A stretch of 64,000 bases of DNA. Source: Stenogyne calaminthoides. Its lineage: Eukaryota > Streptophyta > Magnoliopsida > Lamiales > Lamiaceae. The notes under the pieces were generated by a model. It did not search any database and was not told the origin of the DNA. It saw nothing but the letters and a program-made list of their open reading frames with translations. Shown here one piece after another: positions 23,664 to 35,800 of this stretch. The stretch spans positions 310,001 through 374,000 of the forward strand of contig JBBCBC010000022.1 of assembly GCA_037126765.1 (NCBI GenBank), in the 5' to 3' direction. The translations under genes and the position numbers were made by a program. Position 1 is the first letter of the stretch. Each line of letters starts with the position of its first letter.

Positions 23664-25300
23664 GTATAGATGTACCTTTTAAAAATGTTGTGACAATTTA
23701 TGTCTTATTTTTAAATAAAATAATAAATATAATTTAAAGATAAATATTTGTCAAAGAGATTTGTGGCCAAGTTGTGTAGATGTTCCTTTAAAAAAATGTT
23801 GTGACAAATGTTATTACCATTATCCTACTTTATATATGGATGTGGGTTATTTTTAATCATTCTCCATATTTCTAATTGTCAGTATGTTATATACGGATAA
23901 AAATATTTGCGAACTTAAGTTATTATTTTGAAAATATTTTATATTTTTAAGAAGTGAAAGTTTTTGTGCATTTTATGCGTAATAATGATAGTTTTTATAC
24001 ATAATAATTAAGTTTATATATAGACCCGATTAATTAAGTTAATTAATTAGAGTAGTGATTAAATATTCGATATTGCGGTTTGACTTGCTTAAGGTCGTTG
24101 ATATTAATTAAACCCTATAGAAATTATTAAATTAGTATACTCCATACAACTTATTGATTTCTCATTTTAAATATTGACATATTTTATAGATGAAATATAC
24201 AAGAACGGATGTGTTTACCATATTAAGGGTGTGTTTTGAAATACTTAAAATAACTTTCAGAAACACTTATTTTCAAAAGCTGTGAGATGAAACTTTAAAA
24301 ATAAGTGATTTTGAAAGCTGTTTTAACTGTTTTAAAGAATTATTGTTGTAAGCTGACTTTTGTTGAAGAAATATAAATTTATTGGGACTTGTTTTGCGAC
24401 AACGACCCTCATCCATGTTTTTTCTTTGCTCTTACAAAGTTGTTAAGGACAGTGAAATATTGGTTTTTGCTTCCTCTTTCAATTTATAAAAATAAATACT
24501 AATAACAATGTAGTAAACTTATGTGTGTGGAAACCTAATTAAAGAGATATTACAATTAATTATCATACTAATGAATTCTATTAATGTGAAAGAACTAATT
24601 CCACATTTCTGTTCAAATTCAAACATTTAGATAATTCAGAATATTAAAATGAAAATCTAAACAATTTAGAATAATAAGATGTCCGAGCTATAAATATTAG
24701 GTTTCAAAATGTAAAAGGGAGAAAAAAAATTCTACTATCATTTATCCTAACTTCAACGTACAAATTTAAGAGTATATTATCAGTTGAATAAGAGTGGATC
24801 TTATGTGCATTAAATGCATCTTGCATTATAATGTATTTTAAAATTATGCAATTTATTTATATATTTAAAATTTTTTTTTATATTAATAGTTTTACGATTT
24901 AATGTAAAAAAGTTGCATATTCTAAAGTAATAAGTTGCATGATTCTAATATATATTATGTAATGCACGGTGTACTTAGTGCATATAATATCATAAATTTT
25001 TTGTCTCTTGAAAATTTCTTTAGTGGCTCTCATAATCTTGTTCAAGATGCATCGTCTTATTTCATAGTAAGATTTTAAACATGCAACTATACAAAATAAA
25101 GCGTGTAACTATTCCAAAAAAAAAAAAAATCTGTTATGTTCCCATATTATAAAGTTGACTTTTTTGTGTAAATAAGTCATGACTTTTCAAAGATAACAAA
25201 TTGCACATTTTTAAAATCATTCTGAGTCTTGGCACAAGATCCGTCATGCATCAAGACCACTAGCCAAATTTCTTTTATAATTTTTTAGAAATATTTTATA
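23664..25300. other. AT-rich intergenic DNA, tandem repeat and MITE fragment
   Basis: Two copies of GTAGATGTNCCTTTWAAAAA lie ~110 bp apart (23668, 23776), the right part of the tandem repeat split by the Copia element. Positions 24229-24340 resemble one end of the MITE at 38995-39114 (GTGTTTTGAAATACTTAAAA, AAAAATAAGTGATTTTGAAA). No gene is seen. Confidence 0.45.
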
Positions 25301-26441
25301 TTTTATGCAATATATATATATGTATAAAATATTTCCGAGATAAAACTCTTGAAAAAAAAAAGTCTAAAAACAAGAGAGAAAAGGAATAGGAGCCCCTGTA
25401 AAAAAAAGAAAAAAATCAACACAAAAAAAGAATATTCTAGATACTTCACATTTGGGAGAGATATGAGAAGCTTGAATAGTGAGAGATTAGAGAGAGAAAA
25501 AAACCCTATAGCTCAAACCTCAAGAAATTAATTTACGTGTTGAAGGAATCAACAGATTTTCTCTGCTTCTGAGTTTGTACTGATACACTTACACCCAATC
25601 GCTCTTTCACTGAAGTTGATTTTGATTGCTTTAAAAAATTTGAAAACCCCAAATTTTTTTTTTTCATCTTGTTTTCTTTTGGGTGGTAATGGAGGTGATT
25701 CGTATGGCTTCTTTCGTCCCCGAGCTTCTTCACAAAGGTAGGTCACCGAAACCTTATCCGTAAACTTTATTTTCATTCGTATGATTATTATTTGGTTCAG
25801 ATTTTTAGAGATCTACTGAGATAAGCTTGGGTTTTTTGCTTCTTCTCATTTGGATTTTGTAAGTTTTGCTTGATTTAGGGTTGCTGAAATTTGTGATTAT
25901 TCAGTAGAATTTTGAATTGATTCTGTAATGAGTTCAATTTTTATAGCTCATGAACTTGTTGTTATGTGTTTCCAGTTATTAGTGATTGGATTTTGTGGTC
26001 AATAATCATGAATTTTACTGTTCATCGATTGTAGCTTTTGACAATTGCAATTATTGGCTTTTTTTCTCTATGTGCTTATTGTGATCTTAATGCTAGATAT
26101 TTATTGCTACTTGTTCAAGTAATGGTTTTTACTATAGAGAAGTAAAATCTGTAGCTTGTCTTGTTTTGGTAAGATTGTACCTATGTAAATATTTCATTTA
26201 ATTGATCAATTGTATGTTCTATCTAAATACATGGCTTGATGCTATCTGAATTTATTTATTGCAAGTTAACTGCAATGGTTGGTATATGGATGTGTGACTT
26301 TGAAGAATTATGTCATCTGCAGGTTTTGGCAAATGCAGTCTCGACACCGCAGCTTCTTTGTTTCATCGAAGAATTTTCTGTTTTATTTAGAGTTCCCTTC
26401 ATTTACATTTCTAAATACTGAAAAAGGAGAAGAATAATAAA
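25301..26441 (+). promoter_or_regulatory. CID7: Promoter, 5' UTR exon and leader intron of the CID7-like gene
   Basis: A GA-rich stretch with AAACCCTA (telo-box-like) lies at ~25501-25508. A likely untranslated exon ends ACAAAG|GTAGGT at 25737/25738. A T-rich ~0.6 kb intron follows, ending ATCTGCAG at 26322, then a ~120 nt leader up to the ATG. A leader intron in this place is inferred from splice consensus only. Confidence 0.5.
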
Positions 26442-29400
26442 ATGAACAAGCTTGGCGCTGAAGCAAGTTTGAATCCAAATGCTACGGAATTCGTCCCTTC
26501 TTCTCTGAGGCCACGTGTCGCAAGCATCACGATTCCCGATGCATCTTCTAAATTTTCTGTTGCATCTCCCACCGGACCCACCCCAGGAAAATCTGTATTA
26601 GATAGATCAGATTCTTCAGCTTCTGCTAACTCTGATGAAGAGGCCCAACAATATTGGCGTCATCAGCTTCCGGATGACATTACTCCCGACTTTAAGGTCA
26701 TGGTAATCGATGATAATCGAGATATCATTAACTCATCTTTTTCGAACTTATCCTTGTCTGGTGTTAATGAAGGCTCTAGATATACTTCTGCACCTGCTAG
26801 CAATGGCTTTATGTTGAAGAGGCAGCAGAGTTTAACTCTTAATGGTAACAGTTTTACTGAAAGGCTGAAGAACCCTATCTCATCCTATGGAGAATATCCA
26901 TCACCGAAAAGTTTTCAACCTTCTATTGCTAAACCTTGGGAGAAACAAATCGTCAGCAACAATCAGCTTCTTGCAAGAGAAAGACATCCTTATAATGGTA
27001 ACTCCAGTCAACGTTTTCTTGCTGAGGTGGCAAATGAACAACTATTGCTGGACAATGCAGATGCGAGCCCTATCGAGTTTTTAGCTTCACAGTTCCCTGG
27101 TTTTGCTGCTGAAAGGCTTACAGAGGTATTTTTATCCACTGGAGGTAATCTAAAGCTTACGATCGAGATGCTTACTCAGCTTGAGGTGCGCTATTTCCTC
27201 ACTGTTATTGCTTGTCTTCTGCTCAATTTTGGATGTTATATGTTTGGTAATAATTCTGCGGATTTTGGATGCATATTATATGATTATTTGCTATTGTAGA
27301 TGAATTCTAACTGCATTAGGAAACAATAGAAATGAAAGAAGTTAACATTTTAGATAAGCCCAGCCCTGGTAGTTTTGTGAGTAAAAAGATTAAATCCATT
27401 GTGTTGATTACTAAATTTTTTTGTTGCATGTTCTTTCTTGTATTGTGATATTGTCTCGAGGTGAATGTTTGATAGAATCTTAGAGAACGTAGCATGCATC
27501 ATTGTATGAAAAAAAAAGGCCACACAATTGCATGAATGGTTAGTTTGTGTGTGATCATATGCGGATTTCCTTCCCTTATTCTACTGCATCATTATTACTT
27601 TATTTTTTACTAGTAATGGCTTTCAAAAGGCAACCTATTCCTACGTGTCATTTTTTCCGAAATTGTGTCATAGCCTGACTTATATGTCAATGTAAAATTT
27701 ATTATTTCACATGGTTTTAACTATAGTTATAAATATGGAGCTTCAGGTTGATGGAGGTTTCAATCAGACATTTAATTCAAAAGCTTTGCCCACTGCAAAT
27801 CTTAGAGCCATGGATTTTCCTACTCAAGATGGTCTAGCAATGCCTGGTGGTGATTATCATCAAAACCTCAGTCCATATCGTCCTTCTGTAAAGGACAGCG
27901 CACACCTAGTCAGATCTTCGTCAATTCCATCAAGAGGTGCTATAGATTATACTTCAGCATTAAGGAAAATGCCATCTCAAGATTCTAGCAGTATATGGAA
28001 GTACGAAAAAAATGGTTCTTTGGGCATTAGTATTGGATCAAGTAGAAGTCCACAAGTTTTGGCGAGCTCGTATAACAGTGGTCGCGGGAAGGGTATTTAT
28101 GGTGATAATCTGCTAAATCGGGGATCAGCTCATGCATCTCCAGTCTGGAGTGAAACTGGAGAAACAGTCGGTAATATTTTAGAGGCAAAAATATTCGATT
28201 TTACTTGCTTTATGACTTTATGTGTGTTTATATGATTTAACTTTGTCGAAGTGGCAGCAAATGAGTATTCTGAAATGATGGAGGAAGCTCGCGATAATGC
28301 TCGCTTACGCAATGCATACTTTGAGCAGGTACGTTCCCGGATGATTTATGATGTACTTCATTTATTGTCTTATTATTATTACTATAGTTGGGGCCTTTTA
28401 TTGCGCTTTATTGCTCGTGGACTTTATTGCCTTTTAATGAATTGTACTCCCTCTTTCCCATGATTATTTGCACACTTACCTTATGGAGACGTCCCACAAC
28501 AATTTGCACACTCCAAAAATAGTAAACTTTTCACAAACTCCACCCGCACAATTTCCAGAATTTTTACATGAAATGCCTCTACAAACATTTCTAAATTACA
28601 TCTCATGCCGTTAATAATTACACAAGAAGGCATCTTCTTTTTGTCTCATTCTCTTAAATTGACTATTATACTGTCTTCCAAAAGCCACTTTATCCCTTCA
28701 AATACTAATAAAAAACTTTTCTATTAGAACCCGTCCAAAAATTCATGGGCAATCTAATTAGAGACGGAGGGAGTAATATATTTCAATGAGAGCAACTAAT
28801 ACTAACGAACAAATACCTTTTAGTAAAACAACTAATACCATTTAAAAACACACTTGAATTGCACGGTGCACAAGGTGGTGCATACGATTTTTCCTAAAAT
28901 ATTTGTTTTGATATTAGGCACGACAGGCATATCTCGTCGGTAACAAGGCCCTAGCCAGAGAATTGAGCATTACAGGACACTTGCACACCATGCCTGCGAA
29001 ACCAGCTTACGAGAAACCTCAAGAATCAATGTATCGACAAAGGTTTTTTATTTATCCACACTCAATTCACTTTCATGATAAGTTTTTTCCTTCTAAGTAC
29101 TGCTATTACTCAGGTATTTGCTCAATACAGCCACTTTACAGCTGTATGTGATGGTACATGGTGCTTAAAAATATTGTACATATGAATGCATTGAGCAAAA
29201 ATCTGGGTGCTAATAGACACATCCTAATCCTTTTGGGCTCTCCTTCAAAAATTCATCGTCATCTAATTTCTCAGGAACCCAGACACGCAGGCCAATGGGA
29301 GAGAGAGAATCATCGACTTGAATGGTCTGCATGTGATCGAAAGTATTCATGTGTTGAAACGAGAGCTTGCAGTTCTGAGGATTGCTGCCAGGTCATCAGA

Positions 29401-29551
29401 CCAACAAATGCTCGTCTATATACGTGTCGGGACAAGGGGTTTACGCGTTCCTGCTGGACTTGCCACCGCCGTTCAGCGCTACCTTCTGGAAGAGGAAGGC
29501 CTCAACTACTCCGAGCCTCAGCCTGGGCTCCTACGCCTTGTGATATACTAA
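26442..29551 (+). CDS. CID7: PABP-interacting protein, CID7-like (PAM2, CUE, DUF1771, Smr)
   Basis: Six coding exons: 26442-27185, ~27741-28170 (27747 is an alternative start), 28258-28328, 28918-29042 and 29275-29551, joined in phase. That is five coding exons plus the untranslated first exon, giving about 548 residues; Arabidopsis CID7 is of similar size. Domains in order: PAM2 motif LNPNATEFVPSSLR (residues ~10-23), which binds the MLLE domain of poly(A)-binding protein; a CUE-like helix block (SPIEFLASQFPGFAAERLTE, ending at residue 248); a Ser-rich linker; DUF1771 (EYSEMMEEARDNARLRNAYF ... NKALARELS); and a C-terminal Smr domain (IIDLNGLHVIESIHVLKREL ... QPGLLRLVIY). The protein is expected in the cytoplasm with RNA or PABP. 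Odd: the Smr signature His is Asn (DLNG), and the usual GTGHHT-type loop is shortened to GTRG. MITEs sit in two introns. Confidence 0.93.
28447..28773. mobile_element. Stowaway-like MITE in a CID7 intron
   Basis: It runs from CTCCCTCTTTCCCATGATTA to AATTAGAGACGGAGGGAG, with TA at 28445-28446 and 28774-28775. It is 327 bp and fills most of the intron between 28329 and 28917. Confidence 0.83.
29104..29215. mobile_element. Small foldback MITE in the last CID7 intron, family D
   Basis: Inverted ends are TATTACTCAGGTATTTGCTC and TATTAGCACCCAGATTTTTG. A related copy lies at 46699-46814. Confidence 0.6.
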
Positions 29552-30820
29552 GTCAGGGAAGTTTAGGAGATTTTTGATAAAACCAGACTAGTCATGAAAT
29601 CATTCCATCCATCTAGGAATTTTTTTTAAAAAATGTGTTTGTCTGTAAATGGAAGGAAAATGTAGGGAAATTCTGAACAATTAAGGGTGAAGGGGGAAAA
29701 CAAACGTCTATATGTCGTTAACTCTGTAGTTGGCCGAAGGCGAAAAATACGTTTTTTTGTAGCCGTTGGTGGTTTTATATCGGCCTATTTTTGTAACTTC
29801 CATACCTATGTATGTATATCAGTATATGCAACTGCAACTGTGAATTCTTTCAGATGATTAGAGCAAAATTCATCAAGCATTTGGGTTTTGATGGTTATTT
29901 TATGTTTTGGTAAATTCTTGTGGGGGACTCTCATGGAATGGATTTTGTGAGAGGGGTTTCAAGTTCAATTATCCAATCAACAAATAAATTTCAATCACAC
30001 TTTCAAGTGAAAATTTTATTGAGAGATCATCTAATATAATTGAACTTTTAATTCTTTGGGCTTCTATTCTCAAGGCCCATTCATAGTTTAGTGGTGGTAA
30101 GTTGTGTGTAGTTCATATTCCACACACTGTTGTGTTGAGCAAATTTGTACCGATATTACATTTAATTAAATTCAATCTTTCAGATTCAATTTAAAACGAG
30201 TTGCCTTACAAATTTTTTATTTGCTCATTTTAATATGATTTGCATTATTATACACATAAACATTAGTCCTTGATATTAGTATATATTATACATACACAAG
30301 AAGGGTGTTTTTTACGGACTGGATAGATTAGGTAATGATAGAATTGAATGAGATTTAGTAAGTTTGGATGAATTACACTGGATTGTTTGAATCAAGAGAT
30401 ACGTTTGGATTGTAGAATTGCATCTACTAATCCTGCACTGAAAAACCAATATTTATGTTTGGATTGGATGAGATACGTATTGAAATGTCGTAAATACTCT
30501 TAAATTGAATTGAAACAACTACACTTCATTCTTATAAATCCATTCTAACAATACACAACTTTGTAATATTGCACTTGAAATATGTTCTATCATACATTTC
30601 ACATGAGATTGACACATCTCTCAATAGAGAGATTTAATACATTTTATATTTGGCCTGAAAATATATCATGGACCTCATCCCACGAAATAACCCTAACCTA
30701 TCCCGAACAATCTCGGGAACCAAACTGGGCCATAATGGACACACTCAAACATTCATCATTTTAAAATACTCAGTTCAATGAATATGGCACTGTCAAAGTA
30801 CTTGTGAACCTCGTATAATC
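29552..30820. other. CID7 3' UTR and AT-rich intergenic DNA
   Basis: The 3' UTR probably runs to ~29.85 kb, or to the AATAAA near 29984. After that the sequence is AT-rich with TGGATTG/TGAGAT-type repeats at 30.31-30.50 kb and no gene. Confidence 0.5.
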
Positions 30821-31173
30821 GGGTATGTTTGTTTCGGGATTTAGATGTGATGGGGAAGTCATGACTTCGAAATTCTATGGATTTGAAAGTCTTGGTGAAT
30901 AGTAAAAAATATGTGTTTGTTTTGAGATTTTGATAGGGTGAGATTTTAATTTATATCAAATCAATGTTTAATAATGATTGATATGATATTATTATATTAT
31001 GTTGAGAGTGGAAAAAGTAGTGATGTGATTGTATTGAATTTTGTGAAAAATAGGGGTGTAGGTGTACTTTATAGGGGAGAATTTTGAAGTCTAATTTTAA
31101 ATCTCAAACTATAATGGGACGTGGTTTTCAAAGTTCTAAGTCCATTCGAGTGAGTTCCGAAACAAACATACCC
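30821..31173. mobile_element. 353 bp MITE, family A copy 2
   Basis: Ends are GGGTATGTTTGTTTCGGGAT and, inverted, GGGTATGTTTGTTTCGGAAC. It matches 8887-9238 across the interior (e.g. TATGTGTTTGTTTWRAGATT, TGATATWRTATTATTATATT). Confidence 0.78.
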
Positions 31174-31595
31174 TTCCTGATTTTTCATGATATGTCTCGG
31201 CATATGTGTGATACAGGGGATAGTCCTGAAGTTTGAGGTGGTGCCGTCGCACATGACCCGCCGACAGGATCTTTTCTACTTTTGTTTTGTTTTTATATTT
31301 AGAACGTTGCATTGTTATTCAATCGGGAATTGAAAGATACACGAGTTTTGAAAACAGAAGTCGCTCGAATATTATTAATTGTAAAAATGGCCACACATTT
31401 ATCATTCTCTGAACTTGATGAAATCGCTCGAATCGAAGCCTCAAAGTTTGAACCTTTTGGAAGCTTCTTCAGTTGTGCAATTTGCAAAAAAGATGACCAA
31501 TGCCACGTGATTTCCACGCTGTTTCCAAAATGAATTTAAGCCTTTTTCTCTTCTCAGTTCGTATATGGGAGTGAAGAAAAGTATAAAACCATATA
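31174..31595. other. Spacer without a supported gene
   Basis: Overlapping frames near 31.30-31.53 kb on both strands show no family resemblance. Nothing else is recognised. Confidence 0.4.
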
Positions 31596-31809
31596 CTACC
31601 TCCGTCCAAAATAAACGTGCACGTTTACTGTTTTCACGTGTTTTTGTAAGCGAGTTTTTTATTACTAGTATTTAAAATGATAAAATAATTTTTAAAGATA
31701 TGATAGATAAAATAAAATTTCTTTAAAAATAACTTTTTGAAATACTTAAAAACTTTCACAAAAACTCAATAATAAAGTAGGTGTGCACGTTTTTCCTGGA
31801 CGGAGGTAG
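31596..31809. mobile_element. Stowaway-like MITE
   Basis: Near-perfect ends CTACCTCCGTCCAAAATAAA and inverted CTACCTCCGTCCAGGAAAAA, with TA at 31594-31595 and 31810-31811. It is 214 bp. Confidence 0.9.
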
Positions 31810-32500
31810 TATTTTATTAGCCTTTCCTTTATGTGTGTTTTTAGGAAGTAAACAAAATTATTGGGGAAATTACTCATAGGTTAATTTTTTAAAACTTTAG
31901 CGTGTATAAAATGGTTTAGATATATATATAGACAATTAATCAGACTTTCAAGTACAAATTTGACTATATATGCAATTTCATTTGTACCTGTCAGTAAGTT
32001 TTCTCAAAATTTTGTACTGCCACCCTAAATTATTAAGTACTCAGTGCCAAGATAATAGTCCCTTTACATTTTCCTTGTGTTTGAAATTCTAAATTTATTT
32101 ATAAAATTCATGATATATATCTCCGTATTTATTAAATACAAAAACAATAATATTGAATCTCAATGTACATTAAATGGATAATTTACACTCTTCTATAAAG
32201 AAATAGGACCATATTTTTGGACAAACTAATAAAAGAAAAAAAAAATAGAGAACTACAGTATTATTTTAGGAGGGAGAATTCATTTCAAAATTAAAATAAT
32301 TTCCTTATGTCAAATTCTTTTATACACATGCAAGTGCACGCGAAAAGGGTCTGTTTTCTCAACAGTATTGGTTAACAATATCACTTGCTTTCCATGAATA
32401 GTATGAAGTGTTTTCAGTGAACGATATTCTTTATTTTCACTGAACAATATTAGTTTTTATATTAAAATAAGATAAAAATTCGCATGAGATGCGTCATACA
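31810..32500. other. AT-rich intergenic DNA
   Basis: No gene or element boundary is seen. The 8-mer GTCATACA at 32493-32500 is the left target duplication of the hAT MITE that follows. Confidence 0.5.
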
Positions 32501-32894
32501 CAGGGACGGACCCAGGAATTGCATCGAGGGAGACCCAATTTATAATATATTTCTATTAATGCACTTTCAAATTTTTTATATATTTTCAAAAATTATTTGG
32601 ACTAAATATCTTTATATTAATTGAGTTAAATACATATTTAAAATGTGAATTATACATATTTCTTTCTCTCTTTTGCTCCCTCTTCCCCATATGAAGAATA
32701 ATAAAAAAATTTACATGGAAAAAGAAAACACGCTTTGAAATTAATCAAAACCTCTAATCTAATCAAATTAAAAATAAATAATTATATATATATATAGAAA
32801 ATTCAAGTGGGCCCAGTGACCCTGATGCGAACGGGGGTTTTGGACCCAAGAAATTGTTCGGAAAATTGTCCCAGATTTGTCATTATCAAAGATA

Positions 32895-35800
32895 CACTAC
32901 TACACATTTGAATTGACAACAAGATTTGGACAACCATTTTTAAAGCATTTCTCCAAGAATAACTTGGAGAAAGCGGTTTTTAAAAAAAAACCTTGGACAG
33001 CGGTTTCAAACTTGGAGAGCGGTTACTAACGCCGTTTCTATCCTTGCACCGGTTACATTACTAACCGCCGCTGGTGAATTTTTGTTAATAAATTGTTTTT
33101 TTTTTTTTTTTTATATATATATATATATATATATGAACCGAGACCTAGCTAGACTTCATTTCTTTCTCTCAATTTCCTCTCCCCCAAAATCGCCAAAAAA
33201 CCAAAGACTAAATCGCCATTGCGTGGGTTTCCTTCAACTAAAAATCGCCGTCATTGTTGGATCCTCTCCCCCAAATATTTCCCTTTCACTTCTCCCTTTG
33301 TTTTCCATAACACTTAGTTATGGGATTGTGCAATCTTTAATTTTACTTTTTTTTTCAAGCTTTAGCTTTATTCATATTGCATAATTGAACATTATAAATA
33401 TGATTATCTGAGTTGAATTGAACATTATATGAGTAAGTCAATATAACGTGTGTTAAAAAAATCAAATGCATAGGTCTTCCATGAAATATTTTATATGCAA
33501 TATCTCTTGATTATAAGAAAAGTGGGGCACAAAATAAATATAAATATAAAATGGGGCCTCAACTCAAGTCGTATTTCCATTGAATTTTTCAAGCTTTAGC
33601 TTTATTCATATTATATATGTTGCTCTTGTTGTCTTTTTGAATGAACTAATCTTGTTGTTTATAACACTTAGTTTTGTTTATATTATATATGTTGCTCTTG
33701 TTTTTTAAATTTGAAATATTATATTTTGCTCCATAACACTTAGTTGCTCTTGTTGTTTATATTCTTGGTCTACTTGAAGACAATGTCATTCAAGCTTTAA
33801 TACACATGTGTTCATAGTATAAGAGTATGCTATCAACCTCAAATTTTAATTTATAAGTAGATGATGTTGAGATGTAACTTATAAGTAGATGTATCATGTA
33901 TTCGCATAGATAGTTCTTATCATGTGTGAAACATCCGGTTGTGAATATTGTTTGTTTTTTTGTTTATTAAATGTTGTTTCTTTCGCTTTATAGGATCATG
34001 TCTCGTTTGCCATATCCCGGAGATGATGGAGATTCGATGGAGATCATGCAAAGATATGATCATGGTGCATATGATGACTTGAGAGAGTGTGACACCGACG
34101 CTCCCACCACCACTAAAGCACTCCGGACGAGAAGCGCTTTTCGGGGGTATAGTTACAATGTCATCTATTAAGAGAGCTCGAGTAAGGGGAAAACACTTCG
34201 TAATTTTATTACAATTGAAGCAGTTTGAAATCGATAAATATATTGATTGATCGTTGAACCTAATTAAATACTATGTTATTAGCTTATCGTTCAATGAGTT
34301 TGGACAAATAGGAAAAAAGAGTGAGTCGTTGTCCTTCTACATTGGAGCTCTTTTGTCGTCGAGCGTTAAGAGGATCGGCGTAATTTCAAACCGACTCTTT
34401 GAAGGAAAGATTATGGGACGAGCATACGGTATGTTAATTATATATTTATTGAAAGTTGTAGTATGACCCTTAAATTTACTAAATTGTTATGTTATATGCG
34501 TATAGACTACCTTGAGAGGTCTTGACCTCACAAAAGAAAAAGCAAATATTGTCGCAATTTGGACTAATGGCCAAGAATTTCCGGACTTGGTTGAGAAGTA
34601 ACACATGAGATCCAGGAAACCGGTCTTTACTTTATTTAGTCGCCTCCTGCGTGATCGAATAACCCTATGGTGGCTCCATCTTTGGGGAGGAGTTTGTGAA
34701 CGAAAAGAGCTATGGAGGATGATTTGTAAAATTGATCAATGTCATTTCCTCAATTTCTAATGCCCTAAGTTTTTCGGTGTTTATCATATTTCTATTATCT
34801 TTGTAGGATCGAAGCAATAAAAAATCGCGTTCAAGCCAAGTCGATAGAGTAGCGATATCGTGGATCCAACAAAGGTTATGCTACTAATAAGAGAAAATAT
34901 GGTGAGATCAAAATCCTAACTTTTTTTTTTTTTTTTTTTTATATATTCACTTTTTAATATATCTAATAAAGGGACACGTTCATCACTATCGTGAAAATAG
35001 GAAAAGAAGAAAATTCGGAGAGAGTGAGCCTATTGTTACTGTTTTGACTTATTTGGACTACCGAGAAAGCGGTCGAGACGGGGAATATTCACGATCCCAA
35101 TGCACAACGATCATCGAAGAAATGGTAATCTATCCATTAATTTATCTTTCAATTACAAACTACTATTTATAAACAAATAATTAAATAATAATCTTTTGTT
35201 TTTGTGATTCAGGCGTTTATCTCGGACCATGACGAACGACATTCGCATGATCGGCCCCGATGATCTGTTTTTATGGGTTGGTGAGCATCATCGACCGCCA
35301 TTTCTGAGTGTCGGATATGGCGTGATTTAAGACATCTTTAGCAATGGGACCGGTCTTCAAGCCATGAATATGGTGGGTATACTAACGAAAGTTGCCAAGT
35401 TGGCTAAAGATGTGGAACGTTGAGGTTCGAGAAAAGAGCCAAACGTCGTCGAGTGGAGCATTTTGTGAACATAGTGTCGTAATGCTATGTTTTTTTAAGG
35501 AGGGGACGACTTTATTGAGGCACTTCAAAAAATATCGATATGCATGTCTCACATTTGTTTTAATTAAAGACTAGTGTATTAAAAATTTTCTAACTAAATA
35601 TCTTATTCGAACAACCAACGACCTTTTGCTAGATATCCGGAGGATCCCGACGGTTGGTGGCCTGAGCTCGTTACAAGCTCCCATGGAATGATTCATGGTC
35701 ATCCCATCACTCCCGGTTTCGTGAGGGTCACACTCGATGTAAATTCGGAGAGGAGGATTCAATATTGCAAAACCAATCGATGGTTCCGTCATTTCGGAAC

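Noticed and set aside
31299..31533. Overlapping ~72-codon frames on both strands
   Set aside because: No motif or family resemblance, and each is the shadow of the other.
33082..33384. 100-codon frame at the left side of the CACTA element
   Set aside because: It starts in poly-T and (TA)n sequence and translates to F/Y/I-rich low complexity.
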